DNA from: an uncultured Bacillus sp.
GTDB taxonomy: Bacteria; Bacillota; Bacilli; Bacillales; Cytobacillaceae
NCBI GenBank assembly: GCA_937894355.1
Contig: CALCRD010000061.1
Span: forward strand, 1-11,606
Length of the DNA stretch: 11,606 bases
Direction of reading: 5' to 3'
Shown here: positions 1 through 6,888 of the stretch, piece by piece
How the letters are laid out: each line of letters begins with the position of its first letter
How positions within the stretch are numbered: the stretch's first letter is position 1
Program-made: the position numbers and the translations under genes
The notes under the pieces: model-generated
What the model was told of the DNA's origin: nothing
Database searches by the model: none
What the model saw: only the letters and a program-made list of their open reading frames with translations

Positions 1-4
1 TTCA

Positions 5-1186
5 TTGGCAGTCCCTAAAAAGCCAGCCGACAAAGTCGATTGGACACTAAGCCTCCTTTTACTACTATTATTTATCGTTAGTTGTGCAGCGATATATAGT
101 GCTCAAACTTCTGGGCAATATGTTGAGAATTTTTTACTAAAGCAAATTTTTTGGTATGTTGTAGGCATTTTTATTATTATTACGGTCATGCAGTTTGATT
201 CCGATCAGTACAAAAGGCTTTCGTGGTATATATACGGATTCGGGCTTTTCCTATTAGTTCTTTTGGTAATTGCTCCTGAAGCAATCGCTCCAGTTAGAAA
301 TGGGGCAAAAAGCTGGTTTATCATCCCTGGGATTGGTTCCATTCAACCCTCCGAATTTGTAAAAACTTTCGTGATTCTCGCGTTAAGCAAAGTTATATAT
401 ACTCACAATAGTCACTATTTGGATAAAACGTTACGGACTGATTGGTACTTATTTTTTAAAATGGCTGCGACAACTGCTGTTCCCCTAGGGCTAATTATGC
501 TTCAGCCTGATTTAGGTACCTCTCTGGTTATTATCGCAATTTTTACTGGCATACTGCTCGTTTCTGGAATCTCCTGGAAAATTATTACCTTAATTTACGG
601 AACAGGAACCATCCTGGCTGGAACGATTATGTATTTTGTTATTTGGGCTCCGGAGATTCTGGAAAAATATTTAAAGGTAAGGCCCTACCAATTTGAGAGA
701 ATTTATTCGTGGTTAGATCCGGCAAATCACCAAAGTACCTCTGGCTACCATCTCGATAAATCACTTAAAGCGATTGGCTCAGGATTAATAACTGGAAAGG
801 GATTAGGTGATCGAGAAGTTTACATACCAGAAAGTCATACCGACTTTATCTTCAGCGTAATTGGGGAAGAATATGGCTTTGTTGGCGGTAGTTTAGTTAT
901 CGGGATATATTTTCTGTTAATTTATCATCTCACTCGAACTGCGCTTGATTCAAAAGAGCCTTTTAACGCTTATATATGTGCTGGGGTCATCAGTATGTTG
1001 ACTTTTCATGTTTTTCAAAATATTGGAATGACGATTCAAGTGTTACCGATTACAGGGATTCCCTTGCCATTCATCAGCTATGGTGGCAGTTCACTAATGG
1101 GGAATATGTTAGCAATGGGACTAATCTTTGGAATTCGTTACCACTATAAAAATTTCTTATTTGGTAGCGAGTCAAAGTATTCTTAA
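5..1186 (+). CDS. rodA: RodA, SEDS-family peptidoglycan glycosyltransferase of cell elongation
   Basis: RodA polymerises lipid II glycan strands in the membrane together with a class B PBP during lateral wall growth. The 393-residue protein is hydrophobic throughout with about ten membrane segments. It carries SEDS landmarks: NGAKSWFIIPGIGSIQPSE at about 99-117, with the conserved Trp at 104, and ESHTDFIFSVIGEEYGF at about 276-292, whose Asp280 corresponds to the catalytic Asp of B. subtilis RodA. The C-terminal LPFISYGGSS motif is also SEDS-typical. Length and residue numbering match Bacillus RodA better than FtsW. The start used is a TTG at base 5; no ribosome-binding site can be checked because the window begins four bases earlier, so a start further upstream is possible. 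It is followed by a bidirectional terminator and converges on the next gene. FtsW or SpoVE is the alternative reading but is less likely. Confidence 0.9.
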   Translation: MAVPKKPADKVDWTLSLLLLLLFIVSCAAIYSAQTSGQYVENFLLKQIFWYVVGIFIIITVMQFDSDQYKRLSWYIYGFGLFLLVLLVIAPEAIAPVRNGAKSWFIIPGIGSIQPSEFVKTFVILALSKVIYTHNSHYLDKTLRTDWYLFFKMAATTAVPLGLIMLQPDLGTSLVIIAIFTGILLVSGISWKIITLIYGTGTILAGTIMYFVIWAPEILEKYLKVRPYQFERIYSWLDPANHQSTSGYHLDKSLKAIGSGLITGKGLGDREVYIPESHTDFIFSVIGEEYGFVGGSLVIGIYFLLIYHLTRTALDSKEPFNAYICAGVISMLTFHVFQNIGMTIQVLPITGIPLPFISYGGSSLMGNMLAMGLIFGIRYHYKNFLFGSESKYS

Positions 1187-1229
1187 GGAGAAAAACCCGG
1201 TATAAAAGTGGTCAAATAACCAGAAACAA

Positions 1230-1265
1230 AAAAAACCGGGAAAGTCTACTCTTCACCGGTTTTTT
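1230..1265. terminator. Bidirectional terminator between rodA and the CNNM/CorC gene
   Basis: AAAAAACCGG at 1230-1239 and CCGGTTTTTT at 1256-1265 form a perfect 10-bp inverted repeat. AAG/CTT pairing inside the 16-base loop adds three pairs. The T run serves plus-strand transcripts (rodA), and the A run becomes a T run for minus-strand transcripts. The right arm lies inside the last codons of the minus-strand gene, whose stop is at 1246-1248, so the hairpin overlaps coding sequence. Confidence 0.85.
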
Positions 1266-2583
1266 CATCTTCTAATGTATTTATTTCTTTATCAATTTTC
1301 TTCAAAACTTCAATGTAGAGAATATGATGCCCATCTAATTCTTTAACAATAAATTCATAACCTTCGAACTCTAGGGTGTCATTTAACTGAACGTCATATT
1401 TCTGGGTCAATATCCAGCCACCTAGCGTATCAACATCATCATCAGGAATATGAGTGGCTAATAAATCATTGACATCTTCAATTAATATTTTGGCATCGAA
1501 TAAATAATGATTTGGGTTCACTTTTCGGATGAGCGGGATTTCATCACTGTCAAACTCATCACGAATTTCCCCAACAATCTCTTCCAAAATATCTTCTACC
1601 GTAACTAAACCAGCAGTTCCTCCGTATTCATCTAACAGGATGGCCATATGAGTACGTTCTTTTTGCATTTTAAGTAAAAGGTCATGAATCGGAATCGTCT
1701 CAATAACCCTAATGACTGGATTAATGAAATCCTCAACAATGAAGTTGTCCATATCCACATTTAAGCTAGCTGTCAATAACTCTTTAATATTGATCATCCC
1801 AATGATGTTATCCTTATCGCCATCAACAATGGGATATCGGGTGAATTTCTCCTCACTAATCACAACGAACATTTCTTCTAGCGAAGAGCTTTTATCTAAA
1901 GCAATTATTTCTGTCCGGGGAACCATAATTTCTTTGGCTAACCGATTATCAAATTCAAAAATATTGTTAACATAGCTGTACTCTGACTGATTTATTTCCC
2001 CTTGCTCGAAGCTTTCCGATAAAATAATTCGCAGCTCCTCTTCGCTATGGGCAAGCTCATGCTCTGAAGCCGGTTTTAGTCCAAATAATCCCGTGAACAT
2101 CCGTGCTGAAGTATTGAGCAACCAAATAAATGGGAATAAAATTTTATAAAACAAAATTAAAGGTTTGGAAAAATTCAAAGCGATAGCCTCTGCTTTTTGA
2201 ATCGCAAAGGTTTTTGGAGATAGTTCGCCAACCACCACATGTAAAAATGTGATAATAGCAAAGGCAATTCCAAATGAAATAAGACCCTCGACTGATTCAT
2301 TTAGCGTTAATCTTTCAAACACAGGATGCATCAAATCCTCAAACGTTGGTTCACCTAGCCAACCTATACCTAATGCTGTAATCGTTATCCCTAATTGGCA
2401 GGCAGATAAATATTCATCTAAGTGGGTAATAACTTTTTTTGCTGAAATTGCTTTTTTATTCCCTTCGGCCAGTAGTTGATCAATTCTACTACTACGGACC
2501 TTAACGATGGCAAATTCCGATGCCACAAAAAATGCGGTTATTGCGATTAATACTGCAATAATTATAAGATTTGTTATGTCCAA
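1246..2583 (-). CDS. CNNM/CorC (HlyC) family membrane protein with CBS pair, probable divalent-cation transporter
   Basis: The 445-residue protein has the full family architecture. A CNNM (DUF21) membrane domain spans about 1-200 with hydrophobic segments near 4-24, 60-78, 101-121 and 140-160. A CBS pair spans about 218-340, including MVPRTEIIALD and DEYGGTAGLVTVEDILEEIVGE. A CorC_HlyC transporter-associated domain spans about 350-430. Family members such as B. subtilis MpfA (YhdP) act in Mg2+ export, and the length here is almost the same; the exact orthologue is inferred. 'Hemolysin' in older annotations is a misnomer. The start is TTG at 2583-2581, which gives MDITNLIIIA as in homologues; an in-frame TAG four codons upstream rules out a longer form. 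A weak AGGA is seven bases upstream, while the strong AGGAGG sits 32 bases away behind a predicted hairpin. The gene has its own putative promoter at 2722-2727. Confidence 0.9.
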   Translation of the reverse strand: MDITNLIIIAVLIAITAFFVASEFAIVKVRSSRIDQLLAEGNKKAISAKKVITHLDEYLSACQLGITITALGIGWLGEPTFEDLMHPVFERLTLNESVEGLISFGIAFAIITFLHVVVGELSPKTFAIQKAEAIALNFSKPLILFYKILFPFIWLLNTSARMFTGLFGLKPASEHELAHSEEELRIILSESFEQGEINQSEYSYVNNIFEFDNRLAKEIMVPRTEIIALDKSSSLEEMFVVISEEKFTRYPIVDGDKDNIIGMINIKELLTASLNVDMDNFIVEDFINPVIRVIETIPIHDLLLKMQKERTHMAILLDEYGGTAGLVTVEDILEEIVGEIRDEFDSDEIPLIRKVNPNHYLFDAKILIEDVNDLLATHIPDDDVDTLGGWILTQKYDVQLNDTLEFEGYEFIVKELDGHHILYIEVLKKIDKEINTLEDEKTGEE

Positions 2584-2621
2584 TGAAGAGTCCTACTCAA
2601 AAAGTAAGACGCTCACCTCCT
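2584..2621 (-). promoter_or_regulatory. Remote Shine-Dalgarno separated from the TTG start by a hairpin
   Basis: Read on the minus strand, AGGAGG lies at 2621-2616, too far (32 bases) from the TTG at 2583 for normal initiation. Between them, GTCTTAC (2610-2604) pairs with GTAGGAC (2596-2590) over 7 bp with one G-U wobble, around a TTTTTGA loop. After one mismatch, GAG (2614-2612) can pair with CTT (2588-2586). If folded, only about 3 to 11 unpaired bases remain between the Shine-Dalgarno and the start. This is the arrangement described for phage T4 gene 38. The pairing is visible in the sequence; the effect on translation is inferred. Confidence 0.5.
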
Positions 2622-2721
2622 AATATGAAACGACCATATAAAGGCAAAAACTTGCAGTGTATGAAAAAAATCTCCACTTTCTATACAACAGAAGGTTTTT
2701 GTTATGACCTTTATTATTTCC

Positions 2722-2727
2722 ATTATA
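2722..2727 (-). promoter_or_regulatory. Putative sigma-A -10 box for the CNNM/CorC gene
   Basis: A perfect TATAAT on the minus strand lies about 140 bases upstream of the TTG start. No good -35 box sits 16-18 bases before it. A start site near 2715 would give a leader of roughly 130 bases that has no convincing ORF or known riboswitch. The copD gene ends 100 bases further upstream without a clear terminator, so some read-through from copCD is also possible. Confidence 0.4.
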
Positions 2728-2827
2728 CATGATTCTCACCAACTTTGATTAATTTGGCAATTCATTTTCTTACGTTTTATGGGTTTCTAGCCAGGATTTA
2801 TTCATCATTGTATCGAACCCACTCTCC

Positions 2828-3925
2828 CTAAACACTAAGCATAAGACTGAAATAGCTAAAAATTACAAATAAGCTTCCTGATAACACCGCAAGAGAGCTC
2901 GGCTTTTTTCGTAAAAAAAGAAACACCATCATCAGCAAACACCCTAAAGCTAGTAATGCTAATAAGATTGAAGCACCTTGAAAATGAACCTGTAAAACAG
3001 TCTCCGGTAAAATTTGACCAGAAAATATAAATTCCATTAGCTCTGAAGGTTCCTCCGTGGCTAGCGTTTCTGGAATAATATGTGGAGGGGAGAGCGTTCC
3101 AAGGATAGCTGTGACCATAAAAATGAGCAGGATAAAAATTCCCTCTGCCCTTAACCGCGACAAAACACGGATATCATTCCTCCTTTTCAACATCCGTTTA
3201 AGTAGCACACCGTTAATTATTGCAAAAACTAGTACGGGAATAATTAACAAATGTTTAATCAAAATCGTTTGGCCATAAGGAAGCAGCCATGATTGCGGAT
3301 AATCTTTAAATTCAATCACTAATTGCATAATCGTCAATCCAGTAAAAATGGCTATTCCCACACAGGCAAAAGCCACTGGGGAAAACCAGGTTAAGAAGGA
3401 TTGAATCCAATCAGTCTTTCCTTTGGAAAACCATCCCACTAGCAGCAGGATTCCCGACCAAATTGCCATCGATAAAAAATGAACAGAATGAAGGATAATT
3501 CCATACCACCCTACTAAAGATCCGGCGTGACTTGACATCCCGACCAATATAGCCAGACCAACCATAGTAAATAATGATAAGACAATCAGTCCTCTTTTCT
3601 TTTCGAAATCTGGCACGGTATGCCCAATTAGAAGAAATAATGTAAGTCCCGCAGTAAAACTCCATACTCTCCCACTCTCAAAGTTCGTTAAAACCGATTT
3701 CAATGTTAAAAGAATCCCCATATCTCCAGCTAAAAATATCACTAATTTTAAGATTGGTGCAAAAGTAAAAATGGCTAGCCCAACAATACAGCATATCCGT
3801 AGCATTTTAGGAAATACAATCTCCGGTCGGTTAGTAATCGGGATCAGATTGATAACCAGAAATCCAACTAACAATGAAAAGGAAGGGTACATTAATGCTT
3901 CGCCAATTATGATTGTTGCCTCCAT
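2828..3925 (-). CDS. CopD-family copper-handling membrane protein
   Basis: This 365-residue polytopic protein has about eight membrane segments and resembles the membrane part of Bacillus YcnJ, which is implicated in copper acquisition. CopD-type features are SSHAG at about 131-135, the LHSVHFLSMAIWSG segment at about 145-158 (His146, His149), a His in the IKHLL segment (225) and SPPH at 279-282, all candidate copper ligands at membrane edges. The Pfam CopD region would cover roughly residues 180-280. The ATG at 3925 is six bases after the copC stop, and its AGGAAAGGAAG ribosome-binding region lies within the end of copC, so the two genes are probably translationally coupled. In YcnJ the CopC and CopD parts are fused; here they are separate genes. 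The direction of copper transport cannot be read from the sequence. Confidence 0.85.
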   Translation of the reverse strand: MEATIIIGEALMYPSFSLLVGFLVINLIPITNRPEIVFPKMLRICCIVGLAIFTFAPILKLVIFLAGDMGILLTLKSVLTNFESGRVWSFTAGLTLFLLIGHTVPDFEKKRGLIVLSLFTMVGLAILVGMSSHAGSLVGWYGIILHSVHFLSMAIWSGILLLVGWFSKGKTDWIQSFLTWFSPVAFACVGIAIFTGLTIMQLVIEFKDYPQSWLLPYGQTILIKHLLIIPVLVFAIINGVLLKRMLKRRNDIRVLSRLRAEGIFILLIFMVTAILGTLSPPHIIPETLATEEPSELMEFIFSGQILPETVLQVHFQGASILLALLALGCLLMMVFLFLRKKPSSLAVLSGSLFVIFSYFSLMLSV

Positions 3926-3931
3926 TTTGTG

Positions 3932-4495
3932 CTATCTTCCTTTCCTGAATCGTATTAACAAACCAACTCCTACTATTATCCCTAGGATTCCAAGCATGAT
4001 TGAAATGACCGAAAGTTCATGGGTAGTGTTATCGACCGTTGATTGCTTACCTGTAGAATCATCATTGCTGACTGCGTTTTTGACTGTATCTGTAGCTACT
4101 GCTTCGTCCCCATCACTTTTTTTCTTATCAGGATTTTCAGTAACATTAACTGTAAAAGAATAATCGCCCTCGATGATATGGCCATCAGCACCAATTACCT
4201 TCCATATCACCCGATATTCACCGGTTGTTAAATCAGGGAACCTAGCCTCCATCCGATTAGTTTCAATCGTGATTTCCTCAGGAATTATTGTTGAATCATT
4301 AGAACGATTGACTAGCTCCAATTTACTGCCATTTTCTATTTTGGTCTCAAAGGTTAACAGCAATTCACTTATAGGTTTAGTAACCACTTCCCCTTGGTTT
4401 GGAATAGATTCTTGGAGATAAGTATGGGCATCAACTGAATCAACCACCATTGGATAAAAAAACCCTAGCAATATAATTAGACTAATTTTTTTCAT
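3932..4495 (-). CDS. CopC-domain copper-binding protein, secreted and membrane-anchored
   Basis: The 187-residue product begins with a signal peptide (MKK, then a hydrophobic stretch to about residue 18) and likely cleavage at VDAH between Ala23 and His24. That would expose an N-terminal His, a standard CopC Cu(II) ligand. The CopC beta-sandwich covers about 24-118 and includes IPNQGEVV and GADGHIIEGDYSF, whose Asp104/His106 match the second half of the copper site. A Ser/Thr/Asp-rich linker (about 119-160) leads to a C-terminal membrane helix at 161-181 and a basic tail RFRKGR, so the domain is tethered outside the membrane. An AAGGGA ribosome-binding site lies about seven bases before the ATG. 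It is the first gene of a copC-copD operon and could deliver copper to CopD. It is divergent from the SPFH gene and may share its palindromic promoter region. Confidence 0.87.
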   Translation of the reverse strand: MKKISLIILLGFFYPMVVDSVDAHTYLQESIPNQGEVVTKPISELLLTFETKIENGSKLELVNRSNDSTIIPEEITIETNRMEARFPDLTTGEYRVIWKVIGADGHIIEGDYSFTVNVTENPDKKKSDGDEAVATDTVKNAVSNDDSTGKQSTVDNTTHELSVISIMLGILGIIVGVGLLIRFRKGR

Positions 4496-4595
4496 TTAGA
4501 ATCCCTTCATTAATTGTAATAATTTTATCTTGCTCTATTTTCACGATAATAGGAAAATAATTTATTCTTTTCAAACGAGATTAAAAACGTTCCAC

Positions 4596-4631
4596 TTTTG
4601 ATATTAATGTGATATCATATTAGTATCAAAA
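4596..4631. promoter_or_regulatory. 36-bp palindromic operator overlapping divergent promoters
   Basis: The left half TTTTGATATTAATGTGAT and the right half form an 18-pair palindrome centred between 4613 and 4614, with 16 Watson-Crick pairs and two G-T pairs. Half-sites are TGATA at 4599 and 4610, and TATCA at 4613 and 4624, so each repeats at an 11-bp interval. On the plus strand it holds TTGATA (4598-4603), 17 bases, TAGTAT (4621-4626), a plausible promoter for the SPFH-Arc genes. On the minus strand the symmetric TTGATA (4629-4624), 17 bases, TAATAT (4606-4601) would fire toward copC with a leader of about 100 bases. Binding here would block both. The regulator is not shown by the sequence; the Arc-like protein at 5541-5699 is the natural candidate. 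Confidence 0.7.
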
Positions 4632-4661
4632 TAATTTCAAAATGAATGGAGCGTGGTTCTT

Positions 4662-5528
4662 TTGAAAGAAAAAGAAATATTTAGATTGAATGGTTTTATT
4701 GGAGTCATTATTGTGTTGCTTTTAGGTGTTGCCAGTGCCTACTTACTACAACTTTTTGTCCTTGACGAAAATCCAGTACTACTCATTTCATTTGTCATAA
4801 CAGCAATCATTACAGCTGTTTTATTAACTGGGTTTACGATTAACCAGCCAAATCAGGCCAAGGTTTTCACCCTGTTCGGATCGTATTTAGGCGTCATCAG
4901 ACAAGAGGGATTTTGGTTTTCAATTCCCCTTTCACTTCGAAAAAGCGTTTCGTTACGCGTGCTTAATTTTAACAGTGATAAACTTAAGGTTAATGATCTT
5001 GAAGGAAATCCGATTGAAATTGCTGCCGTTGTTGTGTACCGAGTTTTTGACTCGGCAAAAGCAGTCTTTGATGTCGAGGATTACCGTGGATTTGTCCATA
5101 CTCAAAGTGAAACGGGATTGCGCCACATCGCCAGTCAGTACCCTTATGATAATTTCAACAATGATTATGAAATTTCACTTCGACAACACTCTGATGAAGT
5201 CGGTGATGAATTAACGAGGGATTTGCAAAAACGATTAGTTGTTGCCGGTGTGGAAATTATTGAGGCGCGGATTATGCATTTAGCCTATTCCAGTGAAATC
5301 GCCCATAGTATGCTACAAAGACAACAAGCAAAAGCCGTCTTGGCCGCCCGAAAAGTTATTGTCGATGGTGCGGTTTCAATGGTAAAATCAGCTATTGAGC
5401 AATTAAGCAGTGAAGGTGTCGTTGAGTTGGATGAAGAAAAGAAAGCTCAAATGGTCAATAACCTCATGGTGGCGCTCGTTTCAGACAAAGGCAACCAACC
5501 AATTGTCAATACTGGAAGCATTTATTAA
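4662..5528 (+). CDS. SPFH (stomatin/band 7) domain membrane protein
   Basis: From the TTG at 4662 the protein has 288 residues. Two N-terminal membrane helices (about 11-32 and 38-60) are followed by an SPFH domain (about 62-230) beginning NQPNQAKVFTLFGSYLGVI, including GFWFSIPL and VNDLEGNPIEIAAVVVYRV, and ending in a helical stretch near LQRQQAKAVLAARKVIVDGA. The C-terminus is VNTGSIY. SPFH proteins oligomerise as membrane scaffolds; it lacks the long C-terminal coiled coil of FloT and is not YuaG or FloA. The TTG is preferred because GGAG at 4648-4651 is ten bases before it, whereas the GTG at 4653, which would add three residues, touches the Shine-Dalgarno. The Arc-like gene follows after 12 bases. 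The cellular role is unknown; the pairing with a DNA-binding protein suggests autoregulation. Confidence 0.83.
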   Translation: MKEKEIFRLNGFIGVIIVLLLGVASAYLLQLFVLDENPVLLISFVITAIITAVLLTGFTINQPNQAKVFTLFGSYLGVIRQEGFWFSIPLSLRKSVSLRVLNFNSDKLKVNDLEGNPIEIAAVVVYRVFDSAKAVFDVEDYRGFVHTQSETGLRHIASQYPYDNFNNDYEISLRQHSDEVGDELTRDLQKRLVVAGVEIIEARIMHLAYSSEIAHSMLQRQQAKAVLAARKVIVDGAVSMVKSAIEQLSSEGVVELDEEKKAQMVNNLMVALVSDKGNQPIVNTGSIY

Positions 5529-5540
5529 GGTAGTGATTCT

Positions 5541-5699
5541 GTGGCCGAGAAAAAGAAATTCCTGCTTCGAATTGACCAAAAGACTTATGATGTCCTCGAA
5601 AAATGGGCTAGTGATGAGCTCCGCAGCGTGAATGCTCAAATCGAGATTATTCTAAAAAAAGCAATTAAAGAAGCTGGCAGAGACAAAAGAGACGAGTAA
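5541..5699 (+). CDS. Arc-type ribbon-helix-helix DNA-binding protein, 52 residues
   Basis: This short GTG-started gene encodes MAEKKKFLLRIDQKTYDVLE and continues to a 52-residue product. It aligns along its length with phage P22 Arc: the beta strand KKFLLRID matches Arc QFNLRWP, so Lys6, Leu8 and Arg10 fall at the base-contacting positions of Arc Gln9, Asn11 and Arg13. Helix A is about 14-27. The RSVNAQI turn at 28-34 corresponds to Arc RSVNSEI, helix B runs about 30-44, and the end KEAGR resembles Arc KKEGR. Such proteins dimerise through the paired strands and bind operators as tandem dimers. An AAGG Shine-Dalgarno at 5527-5530 overlaps the SPFH stop, so the two genes are co-transcribed and probably coupled. 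A strong terminator follows 19 bases later. The target is inferred to be the palindrome at 4596-4631. No toxin-like partner is present. Confidence 0.8.
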   Translation: MAEKKKFLLRIDQKTYDVLEKWASDELRSVNAQIEIILKKAIKEAGRDKRDE

Positions 5700-5718
5700 C
5701 CGAAATTTACTTTTGATT

Positions 5719-5751
5719 AGAGTGGCCAAAGTGGTCACTCTTTTCTTTTTT
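5719..5751 (+). terminator. Rho-independent terminator of the SPFH-Arc operon
   Basis: AGAGTGGCCA (5719-5728) pairs with TGGTCACTCT (5732-5741) over 10 bp with one G-T pair around an AAG loop. It is followed by TTTCTTTTTT. It closes the two-gene unit. Confidence 0.93.
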
Positions 5752-5818
5752 AGCGAATTCAGCCTTAATCTGTTGATAAATGTCAAAAATCCCCTTCTTA
5801 TTAACCTTAAAAATAAGG

Positions 5819-5824
5819 TATAAT
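5819..5824 (+). promoter_or_regulatory. Putative sigma-A -10 box for uppP
   Basis: A perfect TATAAT lies 78 bases before the uppP ATG. The best -35 candidates 16-18 bases upstream (for example TTCTTA at 5795) are poor. CCTTA AAAA TAAGG at 5805-5818 forms a small 5-bp inverted repeat directly abutting the box, which might bind a regulator or be chance. The region 5752-5902 contains nothing else I can support. Confidence 0.45.
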
Positions 5825-5902
5825 CATAACTAGTTGTGAAAAAAAGAAAGTGGACCAATTATAAGTATAGTAATCTACGCTAAAAGGAGAAATATTACGA
5901 CG

Positions 5903-6748
5903 ATGGATTTTCTTATATTATTAAAAGCAATTATTTTAGGGTTAGTAGAAGGATTAACTGAATTTGCCCCAGTCTCCTCAACTGGTCACATGATCATCGT
6001 CGATGATATGTGGTTAAAGTCTGTTGAATTTTTAGAATCTAAATTTGTTGCCAATACCTTTAAAATAGTCATCCAACTAGGATCGATATTGGCAGTAGTA
6101 ATCGTTTTTAAAGACCGCTTCATTGATATGCTCGGATTAAACCGTTGGTTAAACAAAAAAGCCTATCAACAACATTCGTTGGATAGCCAATTAAAATTAA
6201 CTCAAGTAATTGTGGGATTATTACCCGCCGGGATTTTAGGGGTACTATTTGATGATTATATTGATAATAATTTATTTACCACAGAAAAGGTTTTAATTGG
6301 ATTAGTACTAGGAGCCATATTGATGATTATCGCTGACCTTTTCGGTGGCAAACGTCCAAAGGTTATCACCGTTGATCAAATTTCCTACAAGCAGGCGTTT
6401 ACCATTGGCCTGGTTCAATGTTTTTCCTTATGGCCGGGCTTTTCGCGTTCAGGTTCAACGATTTCTGGTGGGGTGTTACTAGGCCTTAGTCATCGTGCTG
6501 CCGCTGATTTCACCTTTATTATGGCTGTTCCTATCATGGCCGGAGCTAGTTTCTTATCGTTATTAAAAAACTGGCAGTATTTTTCTTTAGATGCTATGCC
6601 ATTTTTTATCGCCGGTTTTATTAGTGCCTTTGTTTTTGCCTATTTATCTATTCGCTTCTTCCTAAAACTAATCAACAAAATCAAACTAATTCCTTTTGCC
6701 ATTTACCGAATTATTTTGGCAGCAGTAATTTATTTCGTATTCCTATAA
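5903..6748 (+). CDS. uppP: Undecaprenyl-diphosphatase UppP (BacA family)
   Basis: UppP dephosphorylates undecaprenyl pyrophosphate on the outer face of the membrane, recycling the lipid carrier for peptidoglycan and teichoic acid synthesis; high activity gives bacitracin resistance. The 281-residue protein is close to the usual 265-280 and has about eight membrane segments. Motif 1 is VEGLTEFAPVSSTGHM at 15-30 (Glu16, Glu20, Ser25, His29), and motif 2 is PGFSRSGSTISGG at 178-190 with the essential Arg182. The ATG at 5903 is 13 bases after AAAAGGAG at 5882-5889, slightly long spacing, but it gives the N-terminus expected for the family. It is monocistronic with its own -10 box and a strong downstream terminator, and it converges on the MscS gene. 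Identification is secure. Confidence 0.96.
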   Translation: MDFLILLKAIILGLVEGLTEFAPVSSTGHMIIVDDMWLKSVEFLESKFVANTFKIVIQLGSILAVVIVFKDRFIDMLGLNRWLNKKAYQQHSLDSQLKLTQVIVGLLPAGILGVLFDDYIDNNLFTTEKVLIGLVLGAILMIIADLFGGKRPKVITVDQISYKQAFTIGLVQCFSLWPGFSRSGSTISGGVLLGLSHRAAADFTFIMAVPIMAGASFLSLLKNWQYFSLDAMPFFIAGFISAFVFAYLSIRFFLKLINKIKLIPFAIYRIILAAVIYFVFL

Positions 6749-6773
6749 AGTGAAACATCCCTTTATTAGGGAT

Positions 6774-6809
6774 AAAAATCCTCCAGCGGACTTCTGCTGG
6801 AGGATTTTT
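6774..6809. terminator. Bidirectional terminator between uppP and the MscS-family gene
   Basis: AAAAATCCTCCAGC (6774-6787) and GCTGGAGGATTTTT (6796-6809) form a perfect 14-bp inverted repeat with an 8-base loop. The A and T runs at the two ends allow termination in both directions for the convergent genes. A smaller ATCCCT/AGGGAT hairpin (6757-6773) stands directly before it. Confidence 0.95.
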
Positions 6810-6888
6810 GTGTTTAATATACAATCTTCAATATTGCCTTTTTGAACTTAGTTGATTGCAATGGAAATCAACAGCCTAACGATAAATC

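Noticed and set aside
2780..2821. AACCCA/TGGGTT inverted repeat as a copCD terminator
   Set aside because: The stem is six pairs with a 30-base loop and no T run follows on the minus strand.
3411..3665. 84-codon open frame on the minus strand inside copD
   Set aside because: It lies wholly within copD in another frame, has a composition unlike a folded protein, and has no ribosome-binding site.
3771..4163. 130-codon plus-strand open frame opposite copC/copD
   Set aside because: It is antisense to two well-supported genes; hydrophobic and Ser/Thr-rich stretches mirror the complementary coding sequence.
4512..4532. Zur/PerR-like box (GTAAT-A-ATT core) just upstream of copC
   Set aside because: Only the left half fits the Bacillus consensus; the right half has several mismatches, as expected by chance in AT-rich DNA. 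No CsoR or CopY box was seen either.
4653..4661. GTG at 4653 as the SPFH start
   Set aside because: The GGAG Shine-Dalgarno ends one base before it, which is too close; the in-frame TTG at 4662 is ten bases away.
4541..5699. SPFH plus ribbon-helix-helix pair read as a toxin-antitoxin module
   Set aside because: The upstream protein is a 288-residue SPFH membrane scaffold, not a toxin fold, and the Arc-like protein lacks the extra C-terminal neutralising domain of typical antitoxins.
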